64,000 nt of DNA from Bacillota bacterium (lineage in GTDB: Bacteria > Bacillota > Clostridia > Lachnospirales > Lachnospiraceae): assembly GCA_023407575.1 (NCBI GenBank), contig JAEYLX010000019.1, positions 1 to 64,000 of the forward strand, read 5' to 3'. The position numbers and the translations under genes were made by a program. The first letter of the stretch is position 1. Each line of letters begins with the position of its first letter. The notes beneath the pieces were generated by a model. That model had not been told where the DNA came from, made no database searches, and was given only the letters and a program-made list of their open reading frames with translations. Shown piece after piece: positions 63,914 to 64,000 of this stretch.

Positions 63914-64000
63914 ATGATTGAAATCAGACGAATTACGGAAGCTACTAAGAATGATATTAATATACCTAATGAACCTTTTACCTTGTGGGGAAAAATGGTC
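63914..64000 (+). CDS. GNAT-family acetyltransferase (N-terminal 29 codons, cut by window edge)
   Basis: The visible start MIEIRRITEATKNDI followed by NIPNEPFTLWGKM resembles the beginning of GNAT acetyltransferases of Clostridia, where an INIPNEPF motif is common. AGGGGG lies seven bases before the ATG. The catalytic core is outside the window, so the family call rests on this short stretch only. Confidence 0.65.
   Translation, partial: MIEIRRITEATKNDINIPNEPFTLWGKMV

Overview
The window looks like a chromosomal segment of a low-GC anaerobic Firmicute, most likely Lachnospiraceae (Lachnoclostridium/Anaerocolumna-like). This is inferred from AT-rich intergenic DNA, strong AGGAGG ribosome binding sites, many GTG/TTG starts, GntR/LacI-fused sugar regulators, DUF5696 and NHL-Yip1 proteins beside sugar ABC importers, and a Clostridioides-type vanG cluster. 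No rRNA, tRNA, CRISPR array, insertion sequence or phage gene was recognised.

Bases 1-46,800 are a carbohydrate-utilisation locus centred on mannosides. The left edge holds a lipoprotein sugar-binding protein (cut by the window) and a MalG-type permease. A divergent GntR/LacI regulator and a GH38 alpha-mannosidase follow, then a convergent GH43 enzyme. From 7.1 to 23.1 kb one minus-strand operon encodes two ABC sugar importers back to back. Its order is a discoidin-type lipoprotein, a binding protein fused to beta-sandwich modules, two permeases, an NHL-Yip1 membrane protein, a DUF5696 protein, two more permeases, a conventional binding protein and a small lipoprotein. No importer ATPase is present, so a shared MsmX-type ATPase elsewhere is implied. 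From 23.4 to 39.4 kb lies a minus-strand set of cytoplasmic enzymes: two GH38 alpha-mannosidases, a divergent GH38-like protein lacking the usual catalytic residues, a GH2 beta-mannosidase, a DUF1861 protein, a GH92 alpha-mannosidase and a CE2-like esterase. A second GntR/LacI regulator follows. An ABC exporter, a ROK sugar kinase, a mannose-6-phosphate isomerase and a secreted CE2-like lipoprotein complete the locus.

Together these suggest that acetylated manno-oligosaccharides, possibly N-glycan- or mannan-derived, are captured, imported, deacetylated and trimmed to mannose inside the cell. Mannose is then phosphorylated and isomerised to fructose-6-phosphate. An ATACTTTA motif recurs in most intergenic regions of the locus and may be a shared operator.

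Bases 46,800-51,050 carry unrelated genes: a GNAT acetyltransferase, a TetR regulator translationally coupled to a phytoene-desaturase-like flavoprotein, and a TraB/PrgY membrane protein. Bases 51,300-57,230 are a complete vanG-type D-Ala-D-Ser glycopeptide-resistance cluster (vanR, vanS, vanG, vanXY, vanT). Bases 57,700-63,590 encode a 1961-residue secreted multimodular GH16 glucanase. The right edge holds the first 29 codons of a GNAT acetyltransferase.

Two arrays of 14-bp TTGCA-containing repeats and a pair of 31-bp direct repeats upstream of vanR are not explained by any gene.
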